Shown here: positions 9,605 to 17,724 of the stretch, one piece after another
Layout of the letters: each line of letters begins with the position of its first letter
Numbering within the stretch: the first letter of the stretch is position 1
NCBI GenBank assembly: GCA_021296345.1
Contig: JAGWAN010000022.1
Location: 1-50,784 of the forward strand
Length of the DNA stretch: 50,784 nt
Reading direction: 5' to 3'
Source of the DNA: Acidimicrobiia bacterium
Lineage (GTDB): Bacteria; Actinomycetota; Acidimicrobiia; Spongiisociales; Spongiisociaceae
The notes under the pieces: generated by a model
Told to the model about the DNA's origin: nothing
What the model saw: the letters and a program-made list of their open reading frames with translations, nothing else
Database searches by the model: none
Translations under genes and position numbers: made by a program

Positions 9605-10984
9605 ATGCTCGATCTGAGGATCGTGGGGGGTGTCGTGGTGAGCGATGGCCATTCCCGTCCGGCCGATGTCGGCCTGGAGGGGGATCGCATCGTCGAGGTC
9701 GCCCCTCAGGGTGGCCTCGGCCCGGCACGTGGCGAGATGGACGCCTCGGGGTTGCTGGTCATTCCCGGCGCGGTGGACGCCCACTTCCACTGCCGGGCGC
9801 CCAGCCATCCCGAGCGGGCCACTTTCGACTCCGAATCGCGGGCGGCGGCATCGTCCGGGGTGACCACCCTCTTCGAGATGCCGATTTCCAACCCGCCATG
9901 CAGCACCCCGGAGGCCTTCGAGGCACGTCGTGAGTTGGGGGAGGCTGAGAGCCTGGTTGACTTCGCCCTCTACTCGGGCGCCGGATTCAGCGATTCGGCC
10001 CGGGCGGAGGCGATGGCCGGATGCGGGGCGATCGGGTTCAAACTGTTCACCCACCAGCCGCCGCCGGAGCGAATCGATGAATTCGAGGGCCTCTGGGCGG
10101 GAGCGCCCGATGAGATCTTCGATTGCCTCCGTACGGTGGCCGCGACCGGCCTGAGATGCGCCGTTCATGCGGAGAGCCAGCAGTTCGTAGAGCGGTTCCG
10201 CCAGGACGACGACCGGTTCGGACACGCGGCCCGCCCGCCACTGGTCGAGGCGGCGGCGGTGGGCCTGGTGTCAACCATCGCCCGGGAGTTGGGGTCACCG
10301 ACCCATATCGTCCATATCACCTCCCGCCTCGCGATGGAGGAGGTTCAGGCGGCCCAGGCGCTGGGTGCCGACCTCTCCGCCGAGTCGTGCCCCCACTACC
10401 TGCTCCTCGACGAGTCGGCGATTCCCGAGTTCGGCAACTTCGTCAAGGTGGCGCCTCCCCTCCGCCCGGCGGAGGACCCGGCCTATCTGTGGGAGGCGCT
10501 GGCGGACGGCTCCCTTGCGGTGGTGGCGTCCGACCATGCTCCGTTCACACCTGAGGAGAAGGCGGCCGCCGGCTATGCCGAATCCGGGCAGGGGATTCCC
10601 TCCTTGGAGATGCTGGTTCCGGCGATGCTGGATGCCGGCCTGACCGGACGCCTCCCGCTCGCCCGAGCCGTGGAGGTGATGACTGCCAATCCGGCCAAGC
10701 TGTACGGTATCTACCCCCGCAAGGGCACCATATCGGCGGGATCGGAGGCCGACCTGGTGCTCGTGGATCCCGAGGCCACCCGCACGGTCCGTTCAGCCGA
10801 GTTCCTCGCCCGCTCGGGCGGGAGCGGTCGGGCCTACGACGGGATGGATCTCAAGGGCCAGGTGCTCACCACGCTCTCGCGGGGACGCATCGTGTTTGAT
10901 GACGGCAAGGTGATAGGAGAATCCGGCGGCCGGTTCGTGCGACCGGATAGTCCTCCCGCCCCGGCCGGAGCGACACTCACCTGA
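9605..10984 (+). CDS. Dihydroorotase/allantoinase-family cyclic amidohydrolase
   Basis: A 459-residue cyclic amidohydrolase. HxH is in VDAHFHCR, the bridging Lys is in GFKLFTHQ (about residue 144), metal His residues are in AVHAES and IVHITSR, and the catalytic Asp is in VASDHAPFTPEEK. The layout fits dihydroorotase class I, allantoinase and hydantoinase, all of which open ring amides. With no pyrimidine biosynthesis genes nearby, allantoinase- or hydantoinase-like catabolism is likelier than pyrB/C-type synthesis. It follows another amidohydrolase after 30 bases and is probably co-transcribed. The gene name is withheld because allantoinase and dihydroorotase cannot be separated by eye. Confidence 0.85.
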   Translation: MLDLRIVGGVVVSDGHSRPADVGLEGDRIVEVAPQGGLGPARGEMDASGLLVIPGAVDAHFHCRAPSHPERATFDSESRAAASSGVTTLFEMPISNPPCSTPEAFEARRELGEAESLVDFALYSGAGFSDSARAEAMAGCGAIGFKLFTHQPPPERIDEFEGLWAGAPDEIFDCLRTVAATGLRCAVHAESQQFVERFRQDDDRFGHAARPPLVEAAAVGLVSTIARELGSPTHIVHITSRLAMEEVQAAQALGADLSAESCPHYLLLDESAIPEFGNFVKVAPPLRPAEDPAYLWEALADGSLAVVASDHAPFTPEEKAAAGYAESGQGIPSLEMLVPAMLDAGLTGRLPLARAVEVMTANPAKLYGIYPRKGTISAGSEADLVLVDPEATRTVRSAEFLARSGGSGRAYDGMDLKGQVLTTLSRGRIVFDDGKVIGESGGRFVRPDSPPAPAGATLT

Positions 10985-11358
10985 AACGTAACCATCGGGA
11001 ACTGGGTACCTCAGGATCGTGCCATCGCGCCTTTCCTGGTGTCTCGATCGGGTAGGGCGTTACTCCGTACCCAGAGCATCGAGAACGCGAAAATCGCAGC
11101 GACACACCCCACCCGGCGGGCCCAGCCCCCAGCCACCACCTCCTTCGGTCCGGGCGCGCTCCGCCATCCCCGCACGGGTCCGCTCCCGGATTGATCCCTG
11201 TCCGGTCCCATCGACGTCGATAAGCAAGGAACCGGTGGTGCTTGTGACCGCCGACCAGTATGCGACGGGACAGTGACGCGTTCAACCCCCTTGTTGAGAG
11301 CGGACCCATTGCGCTCCGGTCTCCGGACGCGAGGGGGGTGGTGGGGTATTCTCGGCGG
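10985..11358 (+). other. 374-base region without a recognised gene
   Basis: Between the cyclic amidohydrolase and adenosine deaminase I see no convincing coding frame. The short open frames on both strands have no recognisable motifs. No tRNA-like fold, strong hairpin with a T-run or long repeat was seen. It should hold the promoter of the adenosine deaminase gene, but no box is clear enough to mark. Confidence 0.5.
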
Positions 11359-12441
11359 ATGGTGCTAGAGCATCCGGCTTCAACCGCTCGACCTGTGTTG
11401 GAGGGGCTGCGGCAGGCGCCGAAGGTAGTGCTGCACGATCACCTGGACGGCGGTCTACGTCCCGCCACTATCGTCGAGCTCGCCAGGGAAACCGGCTACC
11501 CGGGCCTCCCTAGCTACGACCCGGGGGAGTTGGCGGTCCGGATCCAGGAAGGCGCTCGCCGCCGCAGCCTGGATCTCTACCTGGAGATGTTCCACCACAC
11601 CCTCGGCGTCATGCAGACGGAACGGTCCGTGTACCGGGTGGCAGCCGAATGCGCCCAGGACCTGGCGGACGACGGTGTGGTGTACGCCGAGGTCAGGTTC
11701 GCTCCCGAGCTGAATGTGGAGGGCGGCTTGTCGCTCGACGAGGTTGTCGAGGCCGCGGTGGCCGGGTTCCGGGACGGGAGCGAGGGTCGCAGAATCCGGA
11801 TCGGCCTGCTTCTCTGCGCCATGAGGAGCGCCTCCCTCAGTCTCGAGGTGGCCGAGCTGGCACTCCGGCATCGGGACCGGGGGGTGGTGGGATTCGACAT
11901 CGCCGGCGCCGAGGCCGGTCATCCGCCTTCCCATCACCTGCCGGCGTTCGATCTGCTGCGCCGGGCGGGTATGCCCTACACGATCCACGCCGGCGAGGCG
12001 GACGGTCTCAACTCGATACGGGAGGCCGTACGCATCTGTGGAGCCAAGCGGATCGGCCACGGGATCAGGATCGTGGACGACATCGGAGATGACGGGGTGC
12101 TGGGCCCGCTCGCCACCGAACTCCTCGAAAGGCAGGTCCCACTCGAGCAATGCCCCACCTCCAACGTCCACATCGGCGCGGCGGGATCGATCACTGACCA
12201 TCCGATCAGCCGGCTCTTCGACCTGGGTTTCCGCGTCACTGTGAACACGGACAACCGCCTCATGAGCGGCATCTCCCTGACGGCCGAGTTCGACCGGACC
12301 TGCCAAGCCTTCGGCTGGTCCTGGCCCGACGTCCGCCGCCTGACCACCAACGCCATCGAAAGCGCCTTCCTCCCAGCCGACCAGCGCCAGGAGATCATCG
12401 ATCACGCAATCGACCCCTGGTACGCCGGCAATCCTGGCTGA
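11359..12441 (+). CDS. add: Adenosine deaminase
   Basis: A 360-residue zinc hydrolase that deaminates (deoxy)adenosine to (deoxy)inosine. The zinc His pair is in LHDHLDGGLRP, the next His and catalytic Glu region in IHAGEADG, the catalytic His in RIGHGIRI, and the metal Asp in NTDNRLMSG. The NTDN form, rather than NTDD, is to my knowledge common in actinobacterial adenosine deaminases. The start ATG 11359 is chosen because family similarity begins about 23 residues later and the upstream extension to 11260 has none. It stands at the end of the plus-strand catabolic run, and BMP-type nucleoside-binding genes occur at 42-50 kb, so a nucleoside salvage role fits. Confidence 0.93.
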   Translation: MVLEHPASTARPVLEGLRQAPKVVLHDHLDGGLRPATIVELARETGYPGLPSYDPGELAVRIQEGARRRSLDLYLEMFHHTLGVMQTERSVYRVAAECAQDLADDGVVYAEVRFAPELNVEGGLSLDEVVEAAVAGFRDGSEGRRIRIGLLLCAMRSASLSLEVAELALRHRDRGVVGFDIAGAEAGHPPSHHLPAFDLLRRAGMPYTIHAGEADGLNSIREAVRICGAKRIGHGIRIVDDIGDDGVLGPLATELLERQVPLEQCPTSNVHIGAAGSITDHPISRLFDLGFRVTVNTDNRLMSGISLTAEFDRTCQAFGWSWPDVRRLTTNAIESAFLPADQRQEIIDHAIDPWYAGNPG

Positions 12442-12494
12442 CCGGCACCGCCCCAACCCAAGACAGCCACCAAGCAGACAGGGATGCTGCATCC

Positions 12495-12628
12495 CCGATC
12501 ACCCGCCCGTGGGCATGGCTGACGTAGCCGAAGGTCGGACCCGCGGCCGGATGCTGGTCAAGTACTCGAGATCAGCACCGAACGGCAGCCAGACCGAATC
12601 GCCCCCCGCCTTGTCGAAGGTAGCTCAT
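12495..12628 (-). pseudogene. Remnant of an M24 peptidase gene (N-terminal fragment)
   Basis: Read on the minus strand, this stretch encodes VWLPFGADLEYLTSI, nearly the same as VWLPIGADLEYLTGI of the intact M24 peptidase at 13474-14619, and the DNA there is visibly similar over about 90 bases. Reading on, the frame breaks; restoring one C in the run complementary to GG at 12537-12538 gives RVPTFGYVSHAHG, matching RVPTFGDVNYAHG of the intact gene. Homology fades by about 12495, and the beginning lacks roughly 15 residues. It is a decayed fragment of a paralogue, separated from the intact copy by the VapBC pair. Confidence 0.75.
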
Positions 12629-12646
12629 CGGATCTGCCCTGCGCTC

Positions 12647-13024
12647 CTAAGCAACGATCGTCGAGACCGGGTAGGCGAGAACCTTCCGGTCGCCAGTTAC
12701 CAGCGTGAGGTCCTCGGCGAGGGCTTGGGCTATCAGAAGCCGGTCGAACGGATCGGCATGTAAGCGCGGGAGAGCCCGTAGGCCCATCGCATGGCCGGCG
12801 GTGAGGTCGAGCCACTGCGCGCCAAGTCGTACCGTGAGTGTGTGGCAACTGTGGCTCAACCTCAGTTTCCCGAGTTTCCGCTTTATCTCGATCTCCGCCA
12901 CCGAGATGGACGACACATAGAGGTCATTGTACGGGTCCTCTATGGCGTCAGTCGCCTCGGCCGATAATCGTTCGGGCGCAGCGTGGGCCCAGAGAAGCAC
13001 ATGGGTGTCAAGAAGCAGTTTCAC
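12647..13024 (-). CDS. vapC: PIN-domain toxin, VapC family
   Basis: A 125-residue PIN-domain ribonuclease with the full acidic set: Asp in LLLDTHVLLWA, Glu in SVAEIEIKRKLG, Asp in HADPFDRLLIAQA and Asp in LVTGDRKV. These bind Mg2+/Mn2+ for RNA cleavage. The DTHVLLWA form and length are typical of VapC toxins, which cut tRNA or rRNA sites. It lies 2 bases downstream of the antitoxin gene and would be co-expressed with it. The catalytic residues are intact, so it is probably active. The target RNA is unknown. Confidence 0.9.
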   Translation of the reverse strand: MKLLLDTHVLLWAHAAPERLSAEATDAIEDPYNDLYVSSISVAEIEIKRKLGKLRLSHSCHTLTVRLGAQWLDLTAGHAMGLRALPRLHADPFDRLLIAQALAEDLTLVTGDRKVLAYPVSTIVA

Positions 13025-13026
13025 CG

Positions 13027-13263
13027 TCAGAGAGGCTCGTCAACAGCCGTCAGAACCTCCGCGGGGGTTTCGTTGAAGTCATCCGGGATCGTGATACTGC
13101 CGCGGAATTGCCCGAGACGCCGTGGAGTCGGAGCGCGGGTTGTCCGCTTGAGGCCCTCGGCTAGCAGTTCGTTGACGACCTCGCTTAGCGTTCTCCTCGA
13201 TTCGAAGGCCAGCCGGCGAGCCTCCTCGTGGATCTGGTCATCGATCACAATCGTGGTGCGCAT
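13027..13263 (-). CDS. vapB: VapB-type antitoxin
   Basis: A 78-residue protein directly upstream of the PIN toxin. The N-terminal beta strand MRTTIVIDDQI followed by two helices (EEARRLAFESRRTLSEVVNELL) is a ribbon-helix-helix DNA-binding domain. The C-terminal half, with FRGSITIPDDFNE, is the expected toxin-neutralising tail. Such antitoxins repress their own promoter; a 12-base-period triple repeat lies just upstream at 13277-13308. The start ATG is at 13263. Confidence 0.88.
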   Translation of the reverse strand: MRTTIVIDDQIHEEARRLAFESRRTLSEVVNELLAEGLKRTTRAPTPRRLGQFRGSITIPDDFNETPAEVLTAVDEPL

Positions 13264-13276
13264 ACACGCACCATAG

Positions 13277-13308
13277 CATACATCACGACATACATCGCGA
13301 CATACATC
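13277..13308 (-). promoter_or_regulatory. Three CATACATC repeats upstream of vapBC (probable operator)
   Basis: CATACATC occurs at 13277-13284, 13289-13296 and 13301-13308, an exact 12-base spacing with four-base linkers ACGA and GCGA. The array starts 13 bases upstream of the antitoxin start codon. Ribbon-helix-helix antitoxins bind short direct or inverted repeats at about one helical turn, so this is the likely autoregulatory operator. The repeats are seen directly; the binding role is inferred. Confidence 0.6.
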
Positions 13309-13473
13309 GCAGATTCACGTACAGAGCAACGACAGGGCGATGTAGTCCCACACACCGGGAGCGGCACACGTGGACGTACCACGGGTCTTGGGGGTGGGAG
13401 GTGTGAGATGGTGGAGGTCGTGTTGGACCCCGCCTGGTCGCGTTACCGCCCCACGGGATGGGAACCGACTGAG

Positions 13474-14619
13474 TTAGTCGCTGACTGACAGGGTGGTTGG
13501 GTGCTGGTTGAGCTTGACTCCGCCTTGCTCGGTGCAGAGGATGATGTCCTCGACGCGGACTCCCACCCGGCCCGGCCAGAAGACCGAGGGTTCGATGGTG
13601 AAGGTCATGCCGGCTTCGAGGTGGGTGTCGTCCTCCGGTGAGATGAAGGGCTCCTCGTGGACGTCGAGGCCGATGCAGTGGCCGGTCCTGTGGCGGAACC
13701 AGTCCCCGTATCCCGCGTCCACGATCACCTGCCTGGTGGCTCGGTGCACCTCGGAGGCTCTGACACCCGGGCGGGCTGCCTCCATCCCTGCCCGCTGGGC
13801 GGCCATGACCACCTCGTACACGTGGCGGTACTCGTCGTCCGGCTCGCCGATCCGGATGGTGCGGCCGAAGTCCGAGCAGTAACCCTGGACCACAGCGCCG
13901 AAATCGAAGGACAAACCCACGCCTTGGCGTACTTCCTGCTGGGAGAGCCGGACGTTGGCGTCCCGGTCGTCGCCCGGACCCATTCCCCACACCGCTGTGT
14001 CGAACGACCAGGTACGGGAGCCGAGGCGGAGCAGGTGGTAGTTCACCTCCTCGGCCAGTTCCAGTTCGGTGACTCCGCTCGAGATACGGGCCTTGGTCTC
14101 CTCCATCGCTCCGTCCGCAACGTGGCAGGCCCGGCGCAATAACTCCAGTTCCTCCGGGCTCTTGATCCGCCTCAGACGGTTGACCAGGCGGCTGGCGTTG
14201 ACCAACTCAGGGCTGCGCAACTGTTCCAGGAGATTCATCGTGGCCGACGCCCAGGTGCGGGCTCCGACAGCCAGCGTTCGCGGTGACGGGAAGGATCGGG
14301 CTACCCGCGAGAACAAGGCATGCCCATCGTCCATCTCGCTCACGCTCACCACCTCACCCGGAACCCCTTCGGGTAGGTCGAACTCGACGTAGTTGCGAGG
14401 GAGGATGAAGGCGGGATCCCGACCGGGCGCCAGGAAGGCCCCGGCCACCCACCCGTGCGCGTAGTTGACGTCACCGAAGGTGGGCACCCGCCGCTGGATG
14501 CCGGTCAGGTACTCGAGATCGGCGCCGATCGGGAGCCATACCAGATCGACTCCCACCTCGTCGAGCACGGCGTCGAGGGCGAGACGTCGGGCGCGGTGGT
14601 CGAATGCGATGGTGCTCAT
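13474..14619 (-). CDS. M24 family metallopeptidase (Xaa-Pro aminopeptidase-like)
   Basis: A 381-residue protein with an N-terminal creatinase-type domain and a catalytic M24 domain. All five metal ligands are present: two Asp in FDFGAVVQGYCSDFGRTI, His in TGHCIGLDVHEEP, Glu in TIEPSVF and Glu in VRVEDII. It should therefore be a dinuclear metal aminopeptidase or prolidase, unlike the ligand-poor relative at 2328. ATG 14619 is chosen; an in-frame GTG at 14628 adds three residues, and neither has a clear ribosome-binding site. A degraded copy of its N-terminal region lies at 12495-12628, on the other side of vapBC. Confidence 0.88.
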   Translation of the reverse strand: MSTIAFDHRARRLALDAVLDEVGVDLVWLPIGADLEYLTGIQRRVPTFGDVNYAHGWVAGAFLAPGRDPAFILPRNYVEFDLPEGVPGEVVSVSEMDDGHALFSRVARSFPSPRTLAVGARTWASATMNLLEQLRSPELVNASRLVNRLRRIKSPEELELLRRACHVADGAMEETKARISSGVTELELAEEVNYHLLRLGSRTWSFDTAVWGMGPGDDRDANVRLSQQEVRQGVGLSFDFGAVVQGYCSDFGRTIRIGEPDDEYRHVYEVVMAAQRAGMEAARPGVRASEVHRATRQVIVDAGYGDWFRHRTGHCIGLDVHEEPFISPEDDTHLEAGMTFTIEPSVFWPGRVGVRVEDIILCTEQGGVKLNQHPTTLSVSD

Positions 14620-14887
14620 GCCGAGCACAAGTCTAGGAAGCCCGAACTCCCCACCAAAGTACGATGTGGCGAGGTCGTCACGCCAACGACACCTTGGTCA
14701 CCCGTCGGGGCGGTCGCTGCCGAGAGGCACTGTCTTTGGTGTGGAGGCTCTAGAGTTGGGCGGCCTCTGCACGGCCAGGCCAGCGAAAGGGCCGTCGTGA
14801 GGCCTGAGATGTGTCGGGCTACAGGCGGGTACATGAGGCTTAGTTGTCGCCGAATCGGACGCGCCAGCGTCGTTTCCTGAGGTCTTG

Positions 14888-15892
14888 ATGTCAACGCGTC
14901 ATCGCTCCGTGGGCTTCCTGGGACCGGCCGTTACCTTCACGGAGGAGGCGCTGGTATCCCAGCAGGACCTTGCCAGCATGCGCCATCAACCCTTCAACTC
15001 GATGTTCGAAGTCCTGGACTCCGTGCAAACAGGTGGCGTGGACCTCGCGCTGGTCCCGATCGAGAACATGATCGAGGGGGTCGTCACCTCCAGCATCGAC
15101 GCCCTTGCCTTCGGCACCGGCCTGTTGATCCAGCGTGAGGTGACGATGGACGTCCGCCTGATGCTGATGGCGCTTCCGGGCGCGAAACTCGATGAAGTGA
15201 AGTATGTCCGCTCTTACCCCGTCGCATCTGCCCAGTGCGGCAAGTTTCTTATCCGGCACCTGCCCGGCGTGGTGATCGTGGCGGCCAACTCGACCGCCGA
15301 GGCGGCGCGTGATCTGGTCGAATCGGGAAGCCTGGACACGGCGGTGATCTCTCCGCCGCGGGCCGCCCGTGTCTACGGCCTGGAAGTGCTGGCGGCGGAT
15401 ATCGCCGACAGGCGCGGCAACAAGACACGGTTCGCGCTGGTGGGCCGCGATTCCGTTCCGCCACCGACCGGGCGGGACAAGACCAGCCTGGTCGTGTACC
15501 AGCGCGCTGACGCGCCTGGGTCGTTGGTGGGCATCCTCGGCGAATTCGTCGCCCGGTCCATCAACATCACCAGTCTGCAGTGTCGCCCGACCAAGGCGAG
15601 TCTCGGAAACTACTGTTTCCTTATCGATTGTGAGGGGCATGTGATGGACCAAGCGTTGGGAGATGCCCTCCGCAATCTGCAGATGAGAGCGGCCAGCGTC
15701 AAGTTCCTCGGTTCCTACCCGGCGGACTCGGTCGGCCAGGTAGACGATCCGGCGGGCCGGGCCTTACGTGAGGATGTCGACGCTTCGTATGTTGACGAGG
15801 ACGGGTACCTGTTGCTAGCCGGCGTGCCGGACCAGACGACCCGTAACCAGGCCGACTCCTGGTTGGCCGACGTGCGCTCAAGAGTTGCCTAA
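14888..15892 (+). CDS. pheA: Prephenate dehydratase with C-terminal ACT domain
   Basis: A 334-residue enzyme converting prephenate to phenylpyruvate in phenylalanine synthesis. The N-terminus GFLGPAVTFTEEA and VPIENMIEGVV are the paired substrate-domain motifs, and the catalytic Thr-Arg-Phe is in NKTRFALVG. The ACT domain starts near residue 200 (SLVVYQRADAPGSL) and carries LQCRPTKASLGNYCF, equivalent to the ESRP Phe-binding motif but with Gln-Cys instead of Glu-Ser. About 50 extra residues follow the ACT domain. ATG 14888 has TGAGG 5-6 bases upstream. Its stop shares bases with the convergent gene's stop (15889-15892). Altered Phe feedback is possible because of the changed motif. Confidence 0.87.
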   Translation: MSTRHRSVGFLGPAVTFTEEALVSQQDLASMRHQPFNSMFEVLDSVQTGGVDLALVPIENMIEGVVTSSIDALAFGTGLLIQREVTMDVRLMLMALPGAKLDEVKYVRSYPVASAQCGKFLIRHLPGVVIVAANSTAEAARDLVESGSLDTAVISPPRAARVYGLEVLAADIADRRGNKTRFALVGRDSVPPPTGRDKTSLVVYQRADAPGSLVGILGEFVARSINITSLQCRPTKASLGNYCFLIDCEGHVMDQALGDALRNLQMRAASVKFLGSYPADSVGQVDDPAGRALREDVDASYVDEDGYLLLAGVPDQTTRNQADSWLADVRSRVA

Positions 15893-17577
15893 GGGTCGAT
15901 CAGTCCTTCCTGCGGCATTGTCCAGGGCAGGTTGTAGAAGGGCGCGAACTGTGGTGCGCGCGGTATCGGCATGTCCCCGAAAGGCACATCGATGACCACC
16001 GGCGCATCGTGCTCGAGTGCGAGCGGGATCAGCCGCTCGAGATCGAGAGGGTCCTCCGCGCTCATGCCTTCCGCACCGAACGACTCGGCGAACATGACGA
16101 AGTCCGGGTTGTGCAGGTCGGTCCCGTAGGCGCCGCCGAACGCCTCGTCGAGGTCGCGGGCAACGTTGCCGTAGGAGTCGTTTCTGAAGACGACCGTGAC
16201 CACATTGATGCCGTATTTGACGGCCGTGCTCAGTTCGGATGAGTTGAACATGAAACCGCCGTCACCGGTCACGCAGACCACGGGGCGGTCGGGCTGTGCG
16301 ACCTTCACCCCCAGAGCCGTCGGGAAGGCGTAGCCGAGGTTGAACGAGTAGCCGGAGTCTATGTACGTCTTCGGATGATTCACCTTGTAGTGGGTACGGG
16401 CGTAGTAGCCGAACTGCGTGACATCCCACACCATGAACGCGTTTTCGGGGATGCCGGTCTGCATCGCTTCGAGGACGGCGAACTGAGGCTCCTTGAGCCG
16501 GATGTCGTAGTAGGCGATGAGGCTACGGGCCGCGGCGACCGCCTCTGCGGGTGACGGACGGTCTCCTGCGCCGGCCTCGATAAGGAGCGGGAGCAGGGCT
16601 TCGATAGTCGCTCTGGCGTCACCGTGCAGAAGGATGGCGCTGGCCTGGACCCTGGTTAGTTCGCTGTTGTCTATGTTGATGTTCACCAGGACTGATGACT
16701 CACCGGCCGGATTACCCAACGAGAATCGTGTGCCGATTCCTATCACGACGTCGGCGGACTGCATCACTTCGTAGAGTTGGTTCATCTCCTGCCGCTCGCC
16801 CCGGGGACTGAAGCACGAGCCATACGAGAGCGGATGGCGGTCGGGAATGGTTCCCTTGCCGCCGCTGGACGTCACCACAGGGATGTTTGTCGCCTCCGCG
16901 AGCCTGACCAGGGCTCCCTCCGCGTCCGAGCGCGCCACGCCCCCACCTGCGAATATCAGCGGTGTCCGTGACGCGCCGATGACTCTGGCGGCCTCCTCGA
17001 GGTCTTTCCGACTCGGCACGATGCGCGAGACAAGGGCGGGGTTCCGCAGTTGGACTTCTTCTCGCTCCACCCCGGCCTCGGGCGGAATCTCGATCAGGAT
17101 GGGACGCGGGCGGCCCGCGCGCAGCTGCCTGAACGCTTCGAACACCGCATCAGGTATGTCCCGAGGCCTGGATGCCTGTCGTTGCCACTTGGTTACCGAC
17201 CGTACGGTTCCGGGTTGGTCCATGACCTCATGGACGGCTCCGAGATTCTTGCCGACCGCGCCGCGCGGGATCTGTCCTGCGATGAGCAGCACCGGCGAAG
17301 AACGCGCGAACGCATTGGTCAAGCCGGAAGCCGCGTTGTAAAGGCCCGCCCCCGGCACGACGAGGGCTACCCCCGGCCTTCCGGAAGAACGTGCGTATCC
17401 GTCCGCCATGAACGTCGTAGCCTGCTCGTGCCGGGTCGTGATCATGCGGATGCCCGGCTCGTCCCGCAGCGCGGCGATGATCCCGTAGACCTGTATCCCC
17501 GGTATCCCGAACACGACCTCGACGCCCTCGTTCACGAGCGACCTCACAAGGGCTTCGCCACCGGTCATTGTCGCCAC
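15889..17577 (-). CDS. Thiamine-diphosphate-dependent enzyme, acetolactate synthase-like
   Basis: A 562-residue ThDP enzyme with the three usual domains: an N-terminal PYR domain with the catalytic Glu in TTRHEQATTFMADGYAR (about residue 50), a central domain with IFAGGGVARS, and a C-terminal PP domain with the ThDP/Mg motif from GDGGFMFNSSEL to FRNDSYG. Such enzymes make acetolactate, decarboxylate 2-oxoacids or cleave oxalyl- or benzoyl-type acyls. No regulatory subunit (IlvN) gene lies next to it, so a catabolic decarboxylase or lyase is at least as likely as biosynthesis. The GTG at 17577 has AAAGGCGGG about 9 bases upstream; an ATG at 17568 is the alternative. Confidence 0.85.
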   Translation of the reverse strand: MATMTGGEALVRSLVNEGVEVVFGIPGIQVYGIIAALRDEPGIRMITTRHEQATTFMADGYARSSGRPGVALVVPGAGLYNAASGLTNAFARSSPVLLIAGQIPRGAVGKNLGAVHEVMDQPGTVRSVTKWQRQASRPRDIPDAVFEAFRQLRAGRPRPILIEIPPEAGVEREEVQLRNPALVSRIVPSRKDLEEAARVIGASRTPLIFAGGGVARSDAEGALVRLAEATNIPVVTSSGGKGTIPDRHPLSYGSCFSPRGERQEMNQLYEVMQSADVVIGIGTRFSLGNPAGESSVLVNINIDNSELTRVQASAILLHGDARATIEALLPLLIEAGAGDRPSPAEAVAAARSLIAYYDIRLKEPQFAVLEAMQTGIPENAFMVWDVTQFGYYARTHYKVNHPKTYIDSGYSFNLGYAFPTALGVKVAQPDRPVVCVTGDGGFMFNSSELSTAVKYGINVVTVVFRNDSYGNVARDLDEAFGGAYGTDLHNPDFVMFAESFGAEGMSAEDPLDLERLIPLALEHDAPVVIDVPFGDMPIPRAPQFAPFYNLPWTMPQEGLIDP

Positions 17578-17724
17578 AGGACGCGACCCGCCTTTCGCCT
17601 AGAAGGGGGTTTGGAAATCTACCATGCACCGGGTCTGGGTATGTACGCGTGATAGCGGTCCATCCTCATGGATTACCGTTCGATATCCTCGCCGCACGTA
17701 AGCCGAGAGAACAGACCCGCCTCC

